From assembly GCF_008806595.1 (NCBI RefSeq), contig NZ_VZRB01000052.1, forward strand, positions 1-38,786: 38,786 nt of DNA, read 5' to 3'. This document shows, piece by piece, positions 23,493 to 31,921 of this stretch. Position 1 is the stretch's first letter. Every line of letters starts with the position of its first letter. The stretch is from Streptomyces luteolifulvus. GTDB lineage: Bacteria; Actinomycetota; Actinomycetes; Streptomycetales; Streptomycetaceae. The position numbers were made by a program, and so were the translations under genes. The notes below the pieces were generated by a model that was given only the letters and a program-made list of their open reading frames with translations, searched no databases and was not told the DNA's origin.

Positions 23493-25704
23493 GCCGGCGC
23501 CTCCGGGCGTCTATGAGCATCTCCTGGATGTTGCGCAGGGGCTGGCCGTCCGCGTCGGTCGCATGCCGGGTCCACTCCCCGTCCGGGTCGAGGTGCCAGG
23601 ACAGGGTGGTGTCGGACATGCCGGTCTCCATGAGCCGGTTCAGAGCCGCGCGGTGGGCCGGGTCGGTGACCCTGACCAGGGCCTCGATACGGCGGTCGAG
23701 GTTGCGGTGCATCATGTCGGCGCTGCCGATCCACACCTCGGGCTCGCCGCCGTTGCCGAAGGCGAAGATCCGGGAGTGTTCGAGGAAGCGGCCGAGGACC
23801 GAGCGGACCCGGATGTTCTCCGACAGGCCCGTGACACCGGGGCGCAGCGCGCAGATACCGCGCACCCACACGTCGATCGGCACGCCCGCCTGGGACGCGC
23901 GGTACAGGGCGTCGACGACCGCCTCGTCCACCATCGAGTTGACCTTGATGCGGATGAAGGCGGGACGCCCGGCGCGGTGGTGCTGGGCCTCCTTGCTGAT
24001 CCGTGAGACCAGGCCGTCGCGCAGGGACTTCGGGGCGACGAGGAGGCGGCGGTAGGTCTCGCGGCGCGAGTAGCCGGAGAGCCGGTTGAACAGGTCGGAC
24101 AGGTCGGCGCCGACCTGCGGGTCCGCCGTCAGCAGGCCCAGGTCCTCGTAGAGGCGGGCCGTCTTCGGGTGGTAGTTGCCGGTGCCGACGTGGCAGTAGC
24201 GCCGCAGAGTGTCGCCTTCCTGGCGCACCACCAGGGACAGCTTGCAGTGGGTCTTCAGGCCCACCAGGCCGTAGACGACATGGCAGCCGGCCTCCTCCAG
24301 CTTGCGCGCCCACTTGATGTTGGCGTGCTCGTCGAAGCGGGCCTTGATCTCCACCAGGACGAGGACCTGCTTGCCGGACTCGGCGGCGTCGATCAGCGCG
24401 TCGACGATCGGGGAGTCGCCGGAGGTCCGGTACAGGGTCTGCTTGATCGCCAGCACGTCCGGGTCGCCGGCCGCCTGCTCCAGGAACGCCTGCACGGAGG
24501 TGGAGAAGGAGTCGTACGGGTGGTGCAGCAGCACGTCACGGCTGCGCAGCGCCGCGAAGATGTCGGGCGCGGAGGCCGACTCGACCTCGGCGAGATCGCG
24601 GTGGGTGCCGGCGATGAACTTCCGGTACTTCAGCTCGGGGCGGTCGAGGCTGTGGATACGGAAGAGGCCCGTGAGGTCCAGGGGACCCGGCAGCGGGTAC
24701 ACCTCGGCCTCGCTGATCTTCAGCTCCCGCACCAGCAGGTCGAGGACCTCGCGGTCGATCGACTCCTCCACCTCCAGACGCACCGGCGGCCCGAAGCGGC
24801 GTCGCATGAGTTCCTTCTCCAGGGCCTGGAGCAGGTTCTCGGCGTCGTCCTCCTCGACCTCCAGGTCCTCGTTGCGGGTGAGCCGGAAGGCGTGGCTCTC
24901 CAGCACCTCCATGCCGGGGAACAGCTCCTCCAGATGGGCGGCGATGACGTCCTCGATGGGGACGTAGCGGCCCGGGGAGCTCTCCAGGAAGCGGGACAGC
25001 AGCGGCGGCACCTTGACACGGGCGAAGTGGCGGTGGCCGGTGACCGGGTTGCGCACCACGACCGCGAGATTGAGCGAGAGACCGGAGATATAGGGGAAGG
25101 GGTGCGCGGGGTCGACCGCGAGCGGGGTGAGCACGGGGAAGATCTGGTGCCGGAAGAGGGTGAACAGGCGGGCCTGTTCCTTCTCGGTCAGCTCGCCCCA
25201 GCGGACCAGGTGGATGCCCTCCTCCGCGAGGGCGGGGGCCACGTCCTCGTGGTAGCAGGCGGCGTGCCGGGCCATGAGCTCGCGGGAGCGGGCCCAGATC
25301 ATCTCGAGCACTTCGCGCGGCTGCAGACCGGAGGCGGAGCGGGTCGCCACGCCGGTGGCGATACGGCGCTTCAGACCGGCGACCCGGACCATGAAGAACT
25401 CGTCCAGGTTGCTGGCGAAGATCGCGAGGAAGTTCGCCCGTTCGAGAAGGGGCGTGTTCGGTTCCTCGGCGAGCTCCAGGACACGCTCGTTGAACGCGAG
25501 CCAGCTGCGTTCCCGGTCGAGGAAACGACCCTGCGGCAACTGGGCCCCTTCAACCTGCGTCTCCTCGTATGCGTCGAGGTCCGCATCGATATCGGGTTCC
25601 AGGTCGGAGACCGCGGCAGCCACCGTGTGCGGCCGGTGCGCGGCTATGGAGCCCACGGAGGGCTGGGCGTGCTGGACCTGTGCCTGGACGTCTGACTGGC
25701 TCAT
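23473..25704 (-). CDS. ppk: polyphosphate kinase 1 (Ppk)
   Basis: A 743-residue enzyme that builds polyphosphate from ATP and can run backward. All four Ppk1 domains are present: an N-terminal helical domain with RELSWL-like DRERSWLAFNERVLELA, a head domain, and two phospholipase-D-like catalytic domains. The autophosphorylated His lies in RRYCHVGTGNYHPKTA, and the second conserved His is in FLEHSRIFAFGNGG. About 60 acidic residues precede the core. I chose ATG 25704; the open frame reaches ATG 25839, but that stretch has lower third-position GC and looks non-coding. Downstream CHAD overlaps it. Confidence 0.97.
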   Translation of the reverse strand: MSQSDVQAQVQHAQPSVGSIAAHRPHTVAAAVSDLEPDIDADLDAYEETQVEGAQLPQGRFLDRERSWLAFNERVLELAEEPNTPLLERANFLAIFASNLDEFFMVRVAGLKRRIATGVATRSASGLQPREVLEMIWARSRELMARHAACYHEDVAPALAEEGIHLVRWGELTEKEQARLFTLFRHQIFPVLTPLAVDPAHPFPYISGLSLNLAVVVRNPVTGHRHFARVKVPPLLSRFLESSPGRYVPIEDVIAAHLEELFPGMEVLESHAFRLTRNEDLEVEEDDAENLLQALEKELMRRRFGPPVRLEVEESIDREVLDLLVRELKISEAEVYPLPGPLDLTGLFRIHSLDRPELKYRKFIAGTHRDLAEVESASAPDIFAALRSRDVLLHHPYDSFSTSVQAFLEQAAGDPDVLAIKQTLYRTSGDSPIVDALIDAAESGKQVLVLVEIKARFDEHANIKWARKLEEAGCHVVYGLVGLKTHCKLSLVVRQEGDTLRRYCHVGTGNYHPKTARLYEDLGLLTADPQVGADLSDLFNRLSGYSRRETYRRLLVAPKSLRDGLVSRISKEAQHHRAGRPAFIRIKVNSMVDEAVVDALYRASQAGVPIDVWVRGICALRPGVTGLSENIRVRSVLGRFLEHSRIFAFGNGGEPEVWIGSADMMHRNLDRRIEALVRVTDPAHRAALNRLMETGMSDTTLSWHLDPDGEWTRHATDADGQPLRNIQEMLIDARRRRRGTATP

Positions 25705-26361
25705 GAACCCATTGTTCCGCGCCACGAGAGAAATGGGCGCGTCGGACAGCGCGGGAGGGAGCGCTGTGACAGCGCGGACTTCCCCGGTCCCCGCATTCCC
25801 ATCGGGCGGCGGCGAAGGCTCTGGCACGGCGGGCTTCATTCGCCGAGCGTCGCAAGCCCGTCTGAACCATTGGTTACGGAGACATGGCGTGCGGGATATC
25901 GGGGGGCGGCTCCGGAGCGTCTACATCCCCTGACCGTCCGTCCGTCTCCCCAGACGGTACGTCCATCACCCGGCGGAGAGCCGTGCGGGGTCGAGTTGCC
26001 CGGGATCGTCACGTGGGCGGCGTAGAACTTCGGCAGTCGGCGGTGCGGAACTCGACCACGGTGTGTACGGGGGCGACCACCCGGAGGTGTGCCGTGACGC
26101 GCCGCCGGTCCCGTCGGCCGGCCGGACCCGGCCGTCGCTGATCAGCGGGCCCTGCCCGTACGTCGGGGCGAGCGCCACCCGGGTGCGCCGGACGACGGGC
26201 GGCGAGGATCCTCTTCATCGGGTCGTGGTCCCCGGTTCTTCGGGTCATGGTCCACTGCGACACGATCGGCACGGGTGGCGTGCCCGGGCGGCCCGACCGC
26301 GTGCCGGAAAGCCATGAGCGAAAGCGTGAACCGATCCGCGGGGTCGGTCCGATGAGGAGAC
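25705..26361. other. 657-bp intergenic region without a convincing gene
   Basis: This lies between the divergent ppk and sigma genes and should carry both promoters. Several short open frames exist on both strands, but none has a recognised domain or a good ribosome binding site. AACCATTGGTT at about 25864-25874 is a perfect 11-nt palindrome. The reverse strand there reads GTAACCAATGGTTCAGACGGG, with one PHO-like half unit (GTTCAGACGGG). Ppk of Streptomyces is known to respond to PhoP, so this may be the site, but the match is weak. Confidence 0.35.
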
Positions 26362-26904
26362 GTGAGCGGAACACGAAGCGACGGGGATCTGCTGCGGGCC
26401 ATCGCGGCGGACGGTGACCGGCGCGCCTTCGAGGAGCTGTACCGGCGGTTCGCGCCATGGCTGACCGCACGGCTGCGCGGCCGCTGCGCCGACGCCGGGA
26501 TCGTCGACGACGTCGTACAGGAGACGTTCCTCGCGGTGTGGCGGGGGAGCGCCCGCTACCGCGAGGACGGTGACGTGGCCGGGTGGCTGTGGCGGATCGG
26601 GTCGCGGCGGCTGATCGACGCGCTGCGCGGCGACGGGGCCCGCGGCCGGCTGCGGCAGGCGCTGGCGCGGCTGCGGCACCGCAACGAGGCGTCTGCGGAG
26701 GAACGCGTGCTCGCGGGGGTTGAGCACGGGGACCTCGCCGGTGCCCTGGTCCGGCTCTCGCCGGAGCTGCGCGCGGTGCTCCAGGCCACGGTCATCGACG
26801 GGCTGACCACCCGCGAGGCGGCCGTCCTGCTCGGGATACCGCCGGGCACGGTCAAGACGCGGGCGATGCGGGCCCGTAAGCAACTGCGGGAGGCGCTGGC
26901 ATGA
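26362..26904 (+). CDS. ECF-type RNA polymerase sigma factor
   Basis: A 180-residue two-domain sigma factor. Region 2 spans about residues 14-85, with the core-binding segment DDVVQETFLAVWRG and the -10 recognition end DVAGWLWRIGSRRLIDALR. Region 4 spans about 125-178, with the helix-turn-helix LTTREAAVLLGIPPGTVKTRAMRARK that reads the -35. GTG 26362 is preceded by GAGGAG only 3 nt away, so the start is not fully certain. The next gene encodes its likely anti-sigma factor and overlaps it by 4 nt (ATGA). It is the first of five overlapping genes and probably controls its own operon. Confidence 0.94.
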   Translation: MSGTRSDGDLLRAIAADGDRRAFEELYRRFAPWLTARLRGRCADAGIVDDVVQETFLAVWRGSARYREDGDVAGWLWRIGSRRLIDALRGDGARGRLRQALARLRHRNEASAEERVLAGVEHGDLAGALVRLSPELRAVLQATVIDGLTTREAAVLLGIPPGTVKTRAMRARKQLREALA

Positions 26905-27731
26905 CCTGGCATGTATCCGAGGAGGACCTGCGGGCCTATGCGCGGGGCGAGCTGGCACCCCCGGTGCTCTGGTCGGCCGACACCCATGTCACCGCTTGCG
27001 CGCGGTGCCGGGCCGTCCTCGCCGAGGTCGGCGACCCGGTCGCCCTCGACGCCGCCTGGGAGCGGCTGGACGCGAAACTCGACGCGCCCCGCCCGGGGTT
27101 CTTCGAGGGGCTGCTGCTGCGGCTCGGCGTCGCCGGTCACACCGCGCGGCTGCTCGCGGCCACGCCGGCGCTGCGCGGCTCCTGGCTGGGCGCGGTCGTC
27201 GCGGTGCTGATGATGAGCGTCGTCGCGGCCTACGCGGGCCGGACCACCGCCTCGCCCACGCTGTTCCTCGCCCTCGCCCCGCTGCTGCCGCTCGCCGGGG
27301 TCGCGCTGTCGTACGGGCCCGCGCTCGACCCGACGTACGAAATGGCCGTCGTCTCACCGATGCACGGCTTCCGGCTGCTGATGATCCGCACGGTGGCCGT
27401 GATCGTGGCCTCGCTCGGTCTCGACGGGCTCGCCACCCTCGCCCTGCCCGGCTACGGGCTGCGCGCGCTGGCCTGGCTGCTGCCCGCGCTCGCCCTGACC
27501 ACGACCGGGCTCGCGCTGAGTGCGCGGCTCGGTCCGGTTCTCGCGCCCTCCGTCGTCGGCGGGGGCTGGGCGCTGCTGCTGGTGGCGGCGCACGCGAGCG
27601 CCGACGGCGGAACCCTCGCACCGTTCACCGCGGCCGGACAGGGCGTGGCCGCGGCCGTCGCCGCGCTCGCCGCCGCACTGCTCTTCCTCGTACGCGACCG
27701 CTTCGACCTCTTCAACGGGAGTGCCGCATGA
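26901..27731 (+). CDS. zinc-finger anti-sigma factor with multipass membrane domain
   Basis: A 276-residue protein whose N-terminus has the ZAS motif HxxxCxxC (His29, Cys33, Cys36), which binds zinc and holds an ECF sigma factor. About six membrane helices follow, near 95-112, 118-138, 155-178, 185-204, 210-228 and 240-262. Classical ZAS anti-sigmas have one helix and an outer sensor domain; here the sensor is instead a polytopic membrane domain with almost no outer loop. It overlaps sigma by 4 nt and the ABC ATPase by 4 nt. The signal may come through the membrane or the neighbouring exporter. Confidence 0.88.
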   Translation: MTWHVSEEDLRAYARGELAPPVLWSADTHVTACARCRAVLAEVGDPVALDAAWERLDAKLDAPRPGFFEGLLLRLGVAGHTARLLAATPALRGSWLGAVVAVLMMSVVAAYAGRTTASPTLFLALAPLLPLAGVALSYGPALDPTYEMAVVSPMHGFRLLMIRTVAVIVASLGLDGLATLALPGYGLRALAWLLPALALTTTGLALSARLGPVLAPSVVGGGWALLLVAAHASADGGTLAPFTAAGQGVAAAVAALAAALLFLVRDRFDLFNGSAA

Positions 27732-28588
27732 CACCGACCGTTTCCGCCTCCGGGCTCTGTCTCCGCTACGGAGGCACCCGCGCCCTCGACGACGTGTCGC
27801 TGCGGCTCACCCAGGGCGTCACCGGGCTGCTCGGGCCCAACGGGGCCGGAAAGACCACCCTGTTGCGGGTGCTCGCCACCGCCGTGCCCGCCGACCAGGG
27901 GGCCTTCACCGTGCTCGGCCAGGACCCGGGGACGGCGCGCGGGCGCCAGGAGGTGCGGCGCCGGCTCGGCTATCTGCCGCAGACGCCCGGCTTCCACCCG
28001 GACTTCACCGCCTTCGAGTTCGTCGACTACGTGGCGATCCTGAAGGAGCTCACGGACCGGGGCGCCCGGCACCGGGAGGTACGGCGCGTCCTCGACGAGG
28101 TCGACCTCTCCGATGTACGCGGCAAGCGCATCAAGAAGCTGTCCGGCGGTATGCGGCAGCGGGTCGCACTGGCCGCCGCCCTCGTCGGCGACCCCGGTTT
28201 CCTCGTCCTCGACGAGCCGACCGTCGGTCTGGACCCGGAACAGCGCATGCGCTTCAGGGAGCTGATCGCCCGGGCCGGTGAGGGCCGTACGGTCCTGCTG
28301 TCCACGCACCAGACCGAGGACGTGGCGATGCTCTGCCACCGCGTCGTGGTCATGGCGGCCGGCGCCGTCCGTTTCGACGGCACCCCCGCCGAGCTGACCG
28401 CACGTGCGGCCGGCCGGGTGTGGAGCAGCACCGAACGCGACCCCGGCGCGAAGGCGGGCTGGCGCACAGGCCTGGGCGCCTTCCGCAACGTGGGCGACCC
28501 GCCACCGGGTGCCGACCTCCTCGAGCCCACCCTGGAGGACGGCTATCTCCTCACCCTCGACGGCGCGGGCACGGAGGTGGCGGTATGA
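27728..28588 (+). CDS. ABC transporter ATP-binding protein
   Basis: A 286-residue exporter-type ATPase. Walker A GPNGAGKTT is at residues 36-44, the Q-loop in YLPQTPGF, the signature LSGGMRQRVALAAAL, Walker B FLVLDEPTVGLDP and the switch His in LLSTHQTEDV. A C-terminal extension of about 60 residues, ending LLTLDGAGTEVAV, is typical of CcmA/drug-type ATPases. Its ATG overlaps the anti-sigma stop by 4 nt, and its end overlaps the permease start by 4 nt. The cargo is unknown. Confidence 0.94.
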   Translation: MTPTVSASGLCLRYGGTRALDDVSLRLTQGVTGLLGPNGAGKTTLLRVLATAVPADQGAFTVLGQDPGTARGRQEVRRRLGYLPQTPGFHPDFTAFEFVDYVAILKELTDRGARHREVRRVLDEVDLSDVRGKRIKKLSGGMRQRVALAAALVGDPGFLVLDEPTVGLDPEQRMRFRELIARAGEGRTVLLSTHQTEDVAMLCHRVVVMAAGAVRFDGTPAELTARAAGRVWSSTERDPGAKAGWRTGLGAFRNVGDPPPGADLLEPTLEDGYLLTLDGAGTEVAV

Positions 28589-30105
28589 CCGCGATCATGG
28601 AGGCGGCCCCGCCCGTCACGTCGGCGCAGCCCAGGCAGTCGTGGGCGGCCGTGGTCGCCCTCGCCGGCTTCGAGGGGCGCAGGCTGCTGCTGCGCGTCCC
28701 CGTTCTCCTCGCCCTTGCGGTGTACGCCTTCTGGATCGTGTGGCACACCCGGGACTCCTTCGACGGCTTTCCGGCGCTCCAGGACGCCGACCGCAGCACC
28801 CAGGGCGCGCCCCTGCTGGTCGCCCTCGCGGTGATGGTGTGCGTGAACCAGTCGGTGTTGCGCTCCAGACGGCGGGACACGGAACGGCACTTCGCGGTGC
28901 TCGTGCTCCAGCCGGGACGGCGTACGGCGGCACACGTCCTGTCGGTCCTGCCGGCCACGGCGGTCGTCGCGGCGTGCGTCGCGGTCCAGTTCACCTGGGA
29001 GGCGCTCAAGCCCGGCGCGATCGGCACCGGTTCGCCCGGCGAGCTGCTCGTGGGACCGCTCTCGGTACTGCTGTTCGGCGCGATCGGGGTGCTTGTCGCC
29101 CGGCTGGCGCCGTCGGCCGTCGCGGTACCGCTGATGGTCGTCTTCTTCCTCTTCCTGTTCGTCTTCGGCGCGAGCCCGGCCCTCTCCGACGACTGGACGA
29201 GGTGGCTGTACCCGGTGGTCGGCGAATCCTCCGCCAACATCCTCCCGTCCGACCTGCTGGGCCGGCCCGCCGCCTGGCACGCCCTGTACCTCGCCGGGCT
29301 CGCCCTGTCGGTGGCGCTGCTCGCGGTGCTGATCGGCGGCGCCCGCAAGGGGGTCGCCGGCACGGCTCTCGCCGGGGCGCTCGCGCTGACCGTGGTGGGC
29401 GGGGTCGGCCAGGCCGCGGGACTCTCCGATGAGACGGCTGCGGCGCGTGTACGGGCCTCGGTCACGCCGGAGAAGGAGCAGACCTGCGTCGAGCGCGGCA
29501 GGTCGACGTACTGCGCCTTCCCCGAGTGGACACCCCGGGTCGCCACCTGGGCGGGGGTCGTGGACCACGTCCAGTCCCTCTCCGGGGGCACCGCGAAGGG
29601 GCAGCAACTTCTCGTACGCCAGCGAATCGAGGCCCGCTACGGCCTCGACAGCGACGCGGCGGTCTTCCCGCTCTCCACACCGCACCAGGTCACCGTCGGT
29701 ACCGCGTGGGGCGGCAACCGCGTCCCCGAGTTCTCCGTCGGCGTCGCCTCCGTGCTGATCGCGGGGAACGAGAAGGCGGTCGGCGAGATGTGCGACGGCC
29801 GGATGGTGACGGTCATGTGGACGGCGCTCGCCTGGGAGTCCGACCCGGTGGCCGCCCTGCGCCGGGTTCGCCTCGACGACAGCGTGACCGGATCGGCGAC
29901 CGTCCTCGCGCCCACGGAATCCCTGTCCATGACGGCCGGTCAGACGGAGGTCGTGCGACAGCTGCTGGAGCAGCCGCGGGACGCGGTCGCGGCGAAGGTG
30001 AAGGCCCGCTGGGCCGAGCTGACCGACCCGAAGGTGACGACCGGCCGGGCGGCGCAGCTGCTCGGGGTCGCCGTGCCGAAGGGTGCGGACAAGTGCGACG
30101 GCTGA
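28585..30105 (+). CDS. ABC transporter permease with large extracytoplasmic C-terminal domain
   Basis: A 506-residue membrane protein. About six to eight hydrophobic helices fill residues 38-300. After the last one comes a soluble region of about 190 residues that is probably outside the cell. It holds two nearby Cys (TCVERGRSTYC), a third Cys in EMCDGRMV and a fourth near the end (DKCDG), so it may form disulfides. I do not recognise this domain. It partners with the ATPase just upstream and overlaps the next gene by 13 nt. Confidence 0.85.
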   Translation: MTAIMEAAPPVTSAQPRQSWAAVVALAGFEGRRLLLRVPVLLALAVYAFWIVWHTRDSFDGFPALQDADRSTQGAPLLVALAVMVCVNQSVLRSRRRDTERHFAVLVLQPGRRTAAHVLSVLPATAVVAACVAVQFTWEALKPGAIGTGSPGELLVGPLSVLLFGAIGVLVARLAPSAVAVPLMVVFFLFLFVFGASPALSDDWTRWLYPVVGESSANILPSDLLGRPAAWHALYLAGLALSVALLAVLIGGARKGVAGTALAGALALTVVGGVGQAAGLSDETAAARVRASVTPEKEQTCVERGRSTYCAFPEWTPRVATWAGVVDHVQSLSGGTAKGQQLLVRQRIEARYGLDSDAAVFPLSTPHQVTVGTAWGGNRVPEFSVGVASVLIAGNEKAVGEMCDGRMVTVMWTALAWESDPVAALRRVRLDDSVTGSATVLAPTESLSMTAGQTEVVRQLLEQPRDAVAAKVKARWAELTDPKVTTGRAAQLLGVAVPKGADKCDG

Positions 30106-30761
30106 GCGGGGTGCCGGCGGTGTGGCGGGCGCTGACGCCGCCGGTCTGCCGCACGGTGCCGTGGCGGGCGCTGGCGGCGGGCGGTGCCCTGGGACTGCTG
30201 CTCGCCGGGATGCCGCGCATGGTCGACGGACTCAACGACGACTTTTACGCGCTCAACCTGCTGCGGGCCGCAGCCCTGGCCTTCGCGCTGAGCCTGGCGT
30301 TCCTGCTGGACGACCCCGCCCGGCACACCACGGCGGCGGTACCGACCCCGCGGCCGGCCCGCCAGGCACTGCGGGTGGCCCTGGTCGCCCCGGTCGCCGC
30401 GCTGTGGTGGACGGCCGCGCTGCTCCTGGTCCCGGCGGAAGTGCGGCCCCCGACCGGCGACATCACTCTGGAAGCGGCCGCGACGCTAGTCCTGACCCTG
30501 GCCGCGTCCGCCACGGCACTGCGGTTCGCACAGGAGGCGGAGCCGGGCACGGCGGTGGCGGCCGGCCTGCTCCTCACGGCCGCGCTCACGATGGTGCTGG
30601 TGCCGGACCGGTGGGCGATGTTCGTGTACATGAAGGACGAGGGGTGGGCGGCGTCGCACGACCGGTGGGCGATGGTGCTGGCCATGGCCGTGCTGGTGTG
30701 GGGAGTCTGCGGACCCGAGCCGTTGAGGCGCCGGGTACGTCCCGTCCCGTCCGGCGCCTGA
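30093..30761 (+). CDS. multipass membrane protein, last gene of the sigma/ABC operon
   Basis: A 222-residue protein with about six membrane helices (near 28-45, 52-72, 95-115, 130-148, 153-175 and 198-215). It has no ATPase or known enzyme motif; it is most simply a second, smaller permease subunit. GTG 30093 is chosen because GAAGGG lies about 9 nt upstream; GTG 30111 or 30120 would also work. The overlap of 13 nt with the permease gene suggests coupling. Codon use is like its neighbours. Confidence 0.78.
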   Translation: MRRLSGVPAVWRALTPPVCRTVPWRALAAGGALGLLLAGMPRMVDGLNDDFYALNLLRAAALAFALSLAFLLDDPARHTTAAVPTPRPARQALRVALVAPVAALWWTAALLLVPAEVRPPTGDITLEAAATLVLTLAASATALRFAQEAEPGTAVAAGLLLTAALTMVLVPDRWAMFVYMKDEGWAASHDRWAMVLAMAVLVWGVCGPEPLRRRVRPVPSGA

Positions 30762-30766
30762 GGACG

Positions 30767-30829
30767 AGGCCGTTCAGGCCGAAGGGGCTGGGGTACAGCC
30801 CCGCATCGCCTTCGGTCGGAACGGCCTCA
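30767..30829. terminator. compound hairpin between convergent operon end and mshD
   Basis: Three nested pairings are visible: GAGGCCGTTC (30767-30776) with GAACGGCCTC (30820-30829), CCGAAGG (30780-30786) with CCTTCGG (30810-30816), and GGGGCT (30785-30790) with AGCCCC (30798-30803). The middle and inner stems overlap by two bases, so one forms at the expense of part of the other. It ends exactly on the mshD stop and lies just after the membrane protein stop. It probably stops transcription from both sides. Confidence 0.75.
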
Positions 30830-31753
30830 CGTCTCCGTCCGGTACATCAGATCCGTTTCGTACGTGACGAACCCCAGCCGCTCATAAACGGCGACCGCCG
30901 CCTTGTTGTCGGCGTCGACATACAGCATCGCGGTCGGCACCCCCTGCCCCGCCAAGTGCCGCAGGCCCACCGTCGTGAGGGCCTTGCCCAGTCCCCCGCC
31001 CTGCGCCCCCGGCCGCACCCCGAGGACGTACACCTCGCCCAGCCGTTCCTCGGCGTGGACCTTGGTCCAGTGGAATCCGGCCAGTTCGTCACCCCGGAAC
31101 GCGAGGAAGAAGCCCGCCGGATCGAACCACGGCTCGGCCTTGCGGTCGTCGAGGTCCCGCTGGGTGAGCGACCCCTGCTCGGGGTGGTGGGCGAAGGCGG
31201 CGGCGTTGACGGCGAGCCAGGCCGCGTCGTCGGCACCGGGGACGAAGGTGCGGACGGTCACACCCGCGGGAAGAACCGGCTCGGACAGGTCGAGGTCGGT
31301 CAACGACCGCCGCATCTGCCGCAGTTCCCTGAACAGGGTGAGCCCGAGGACCTGGGCGAGGTGCCGCGCGGCCGAGTGCCCGCCGTGCGCCCACACCCGC
31401 AGCCGCTTCCCGGAGGCGGCGAGCAGCGCCGAACCGAGCGCCCGCCCGTGCCCGTGCCCGCGGTGCGAGGGGTGGACGACCAGTTCGGCGGCCGGCGCCT
31501 CGACCGGATCCGTGTCCTCCAGCTGTGCGTATCCGACCAGTTCCCCGCCCGCCGTCAGCAGCAGATGGGACACCCCTTCGCGCTCACCGCCGCGCAGCTG
31601 GAGCCGGCCCTGTTCGGACACCGCCTGCTGGCCGTCGACCCGCGCGGCCTCCGCGAGCAGCCCGAGCACCGCCTCGGTCTGCTCGGGCGAGAGCGCGGAA
31701 TGGGTCTCGATGGAGCGGGAGCTGCCCGGCCGTGCGGTGTCGTCGCTGGTCAT
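30827..31753 (-). CDS. mshD: mycothiol synthase MshD
   Basis: A 308-residue enzyme that acetylates Cys-GlcN-Ins in the last step of mycothiol synthesis. It has two tandem GNAT domains. The N-terminal one carries HPSHRGHGHGRALG at about 93-106, and the C-terminal one, the active domain in MshD, carries VRPGAQGGGLGKAL near 253-266 and ends ERLGFVTYETDLMYR. ATG 31753 (MTSDDTARP) is chosen because the longer frame upstream is Arg/Pro/Leu-rich with no start signal. Mycothiol confirms an actinobacterial host. It lies divergent from the nucleotidase gene. Confidence 0.95.
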   Translation of the reverse strand: MTSDDTARPGSSRSIETHSALSPEQTEAVLGLLAEAARVDGQQAVSEQGRLQLRGGEREGVSHLLLTAGGELVGYAQLEDTDPVEAPAAELVVHPSHRGHGHGRALGSALLAASGKRLRVWAHGGHSAARHLAQVLGLTLFRELRQMRRSLTDLDLSEPVLPAGVTVRTFVPGADDAAWLAVNAAAFAHHPEQGSLTQRDLDDRKAEPWFDPAGFFLAFRGDELAGFHWTKVHAEERLGEVYVLGVRPGAQGGGLGKALTTVGLRHLAGQGVPTAMLYVDADNKAAVAVYERLGFVTYETDLMYRTET

Positions 31754-31921
31754 GCGTACGAGAGTAAGGGGCGCACGCCGCAAAGTGGCGGCACAGGGGA
31801 GGGCAAGTGGGCGGGCCAAAGGTAAACCAGGATGTAACCACAAACCCCCTGTCGCGCTACGCGCGTTGACTCTAGGCTGCGCCGGACGGGACCACGAATC
31901 TCAGCCGAAACAGGGGGGCGC
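31754..31921. other. divergent intergenic region mshD / 5'-nucleotidase
   Basis: These 168 bases must hold both promoters. GTAAACCAGGA and the next 11 bases TGTAACCACAA (starting near 31821 and 31832) weakly resemble two PhoP 11-mers but lack the TTCAC core. TTGACT at 31865-31870 could be a -35 box, but no good -10 follows at 17 nt. Nothing stronger is seen. Confidence 0.3.

Noticed and set aside
26323..26350. ECF-like promoter (TGAACC) in front of the sigma gene
   Set aside because: No matching -10 element occurs at 16-17 nt, so autoregulation could not be shown from sequence.
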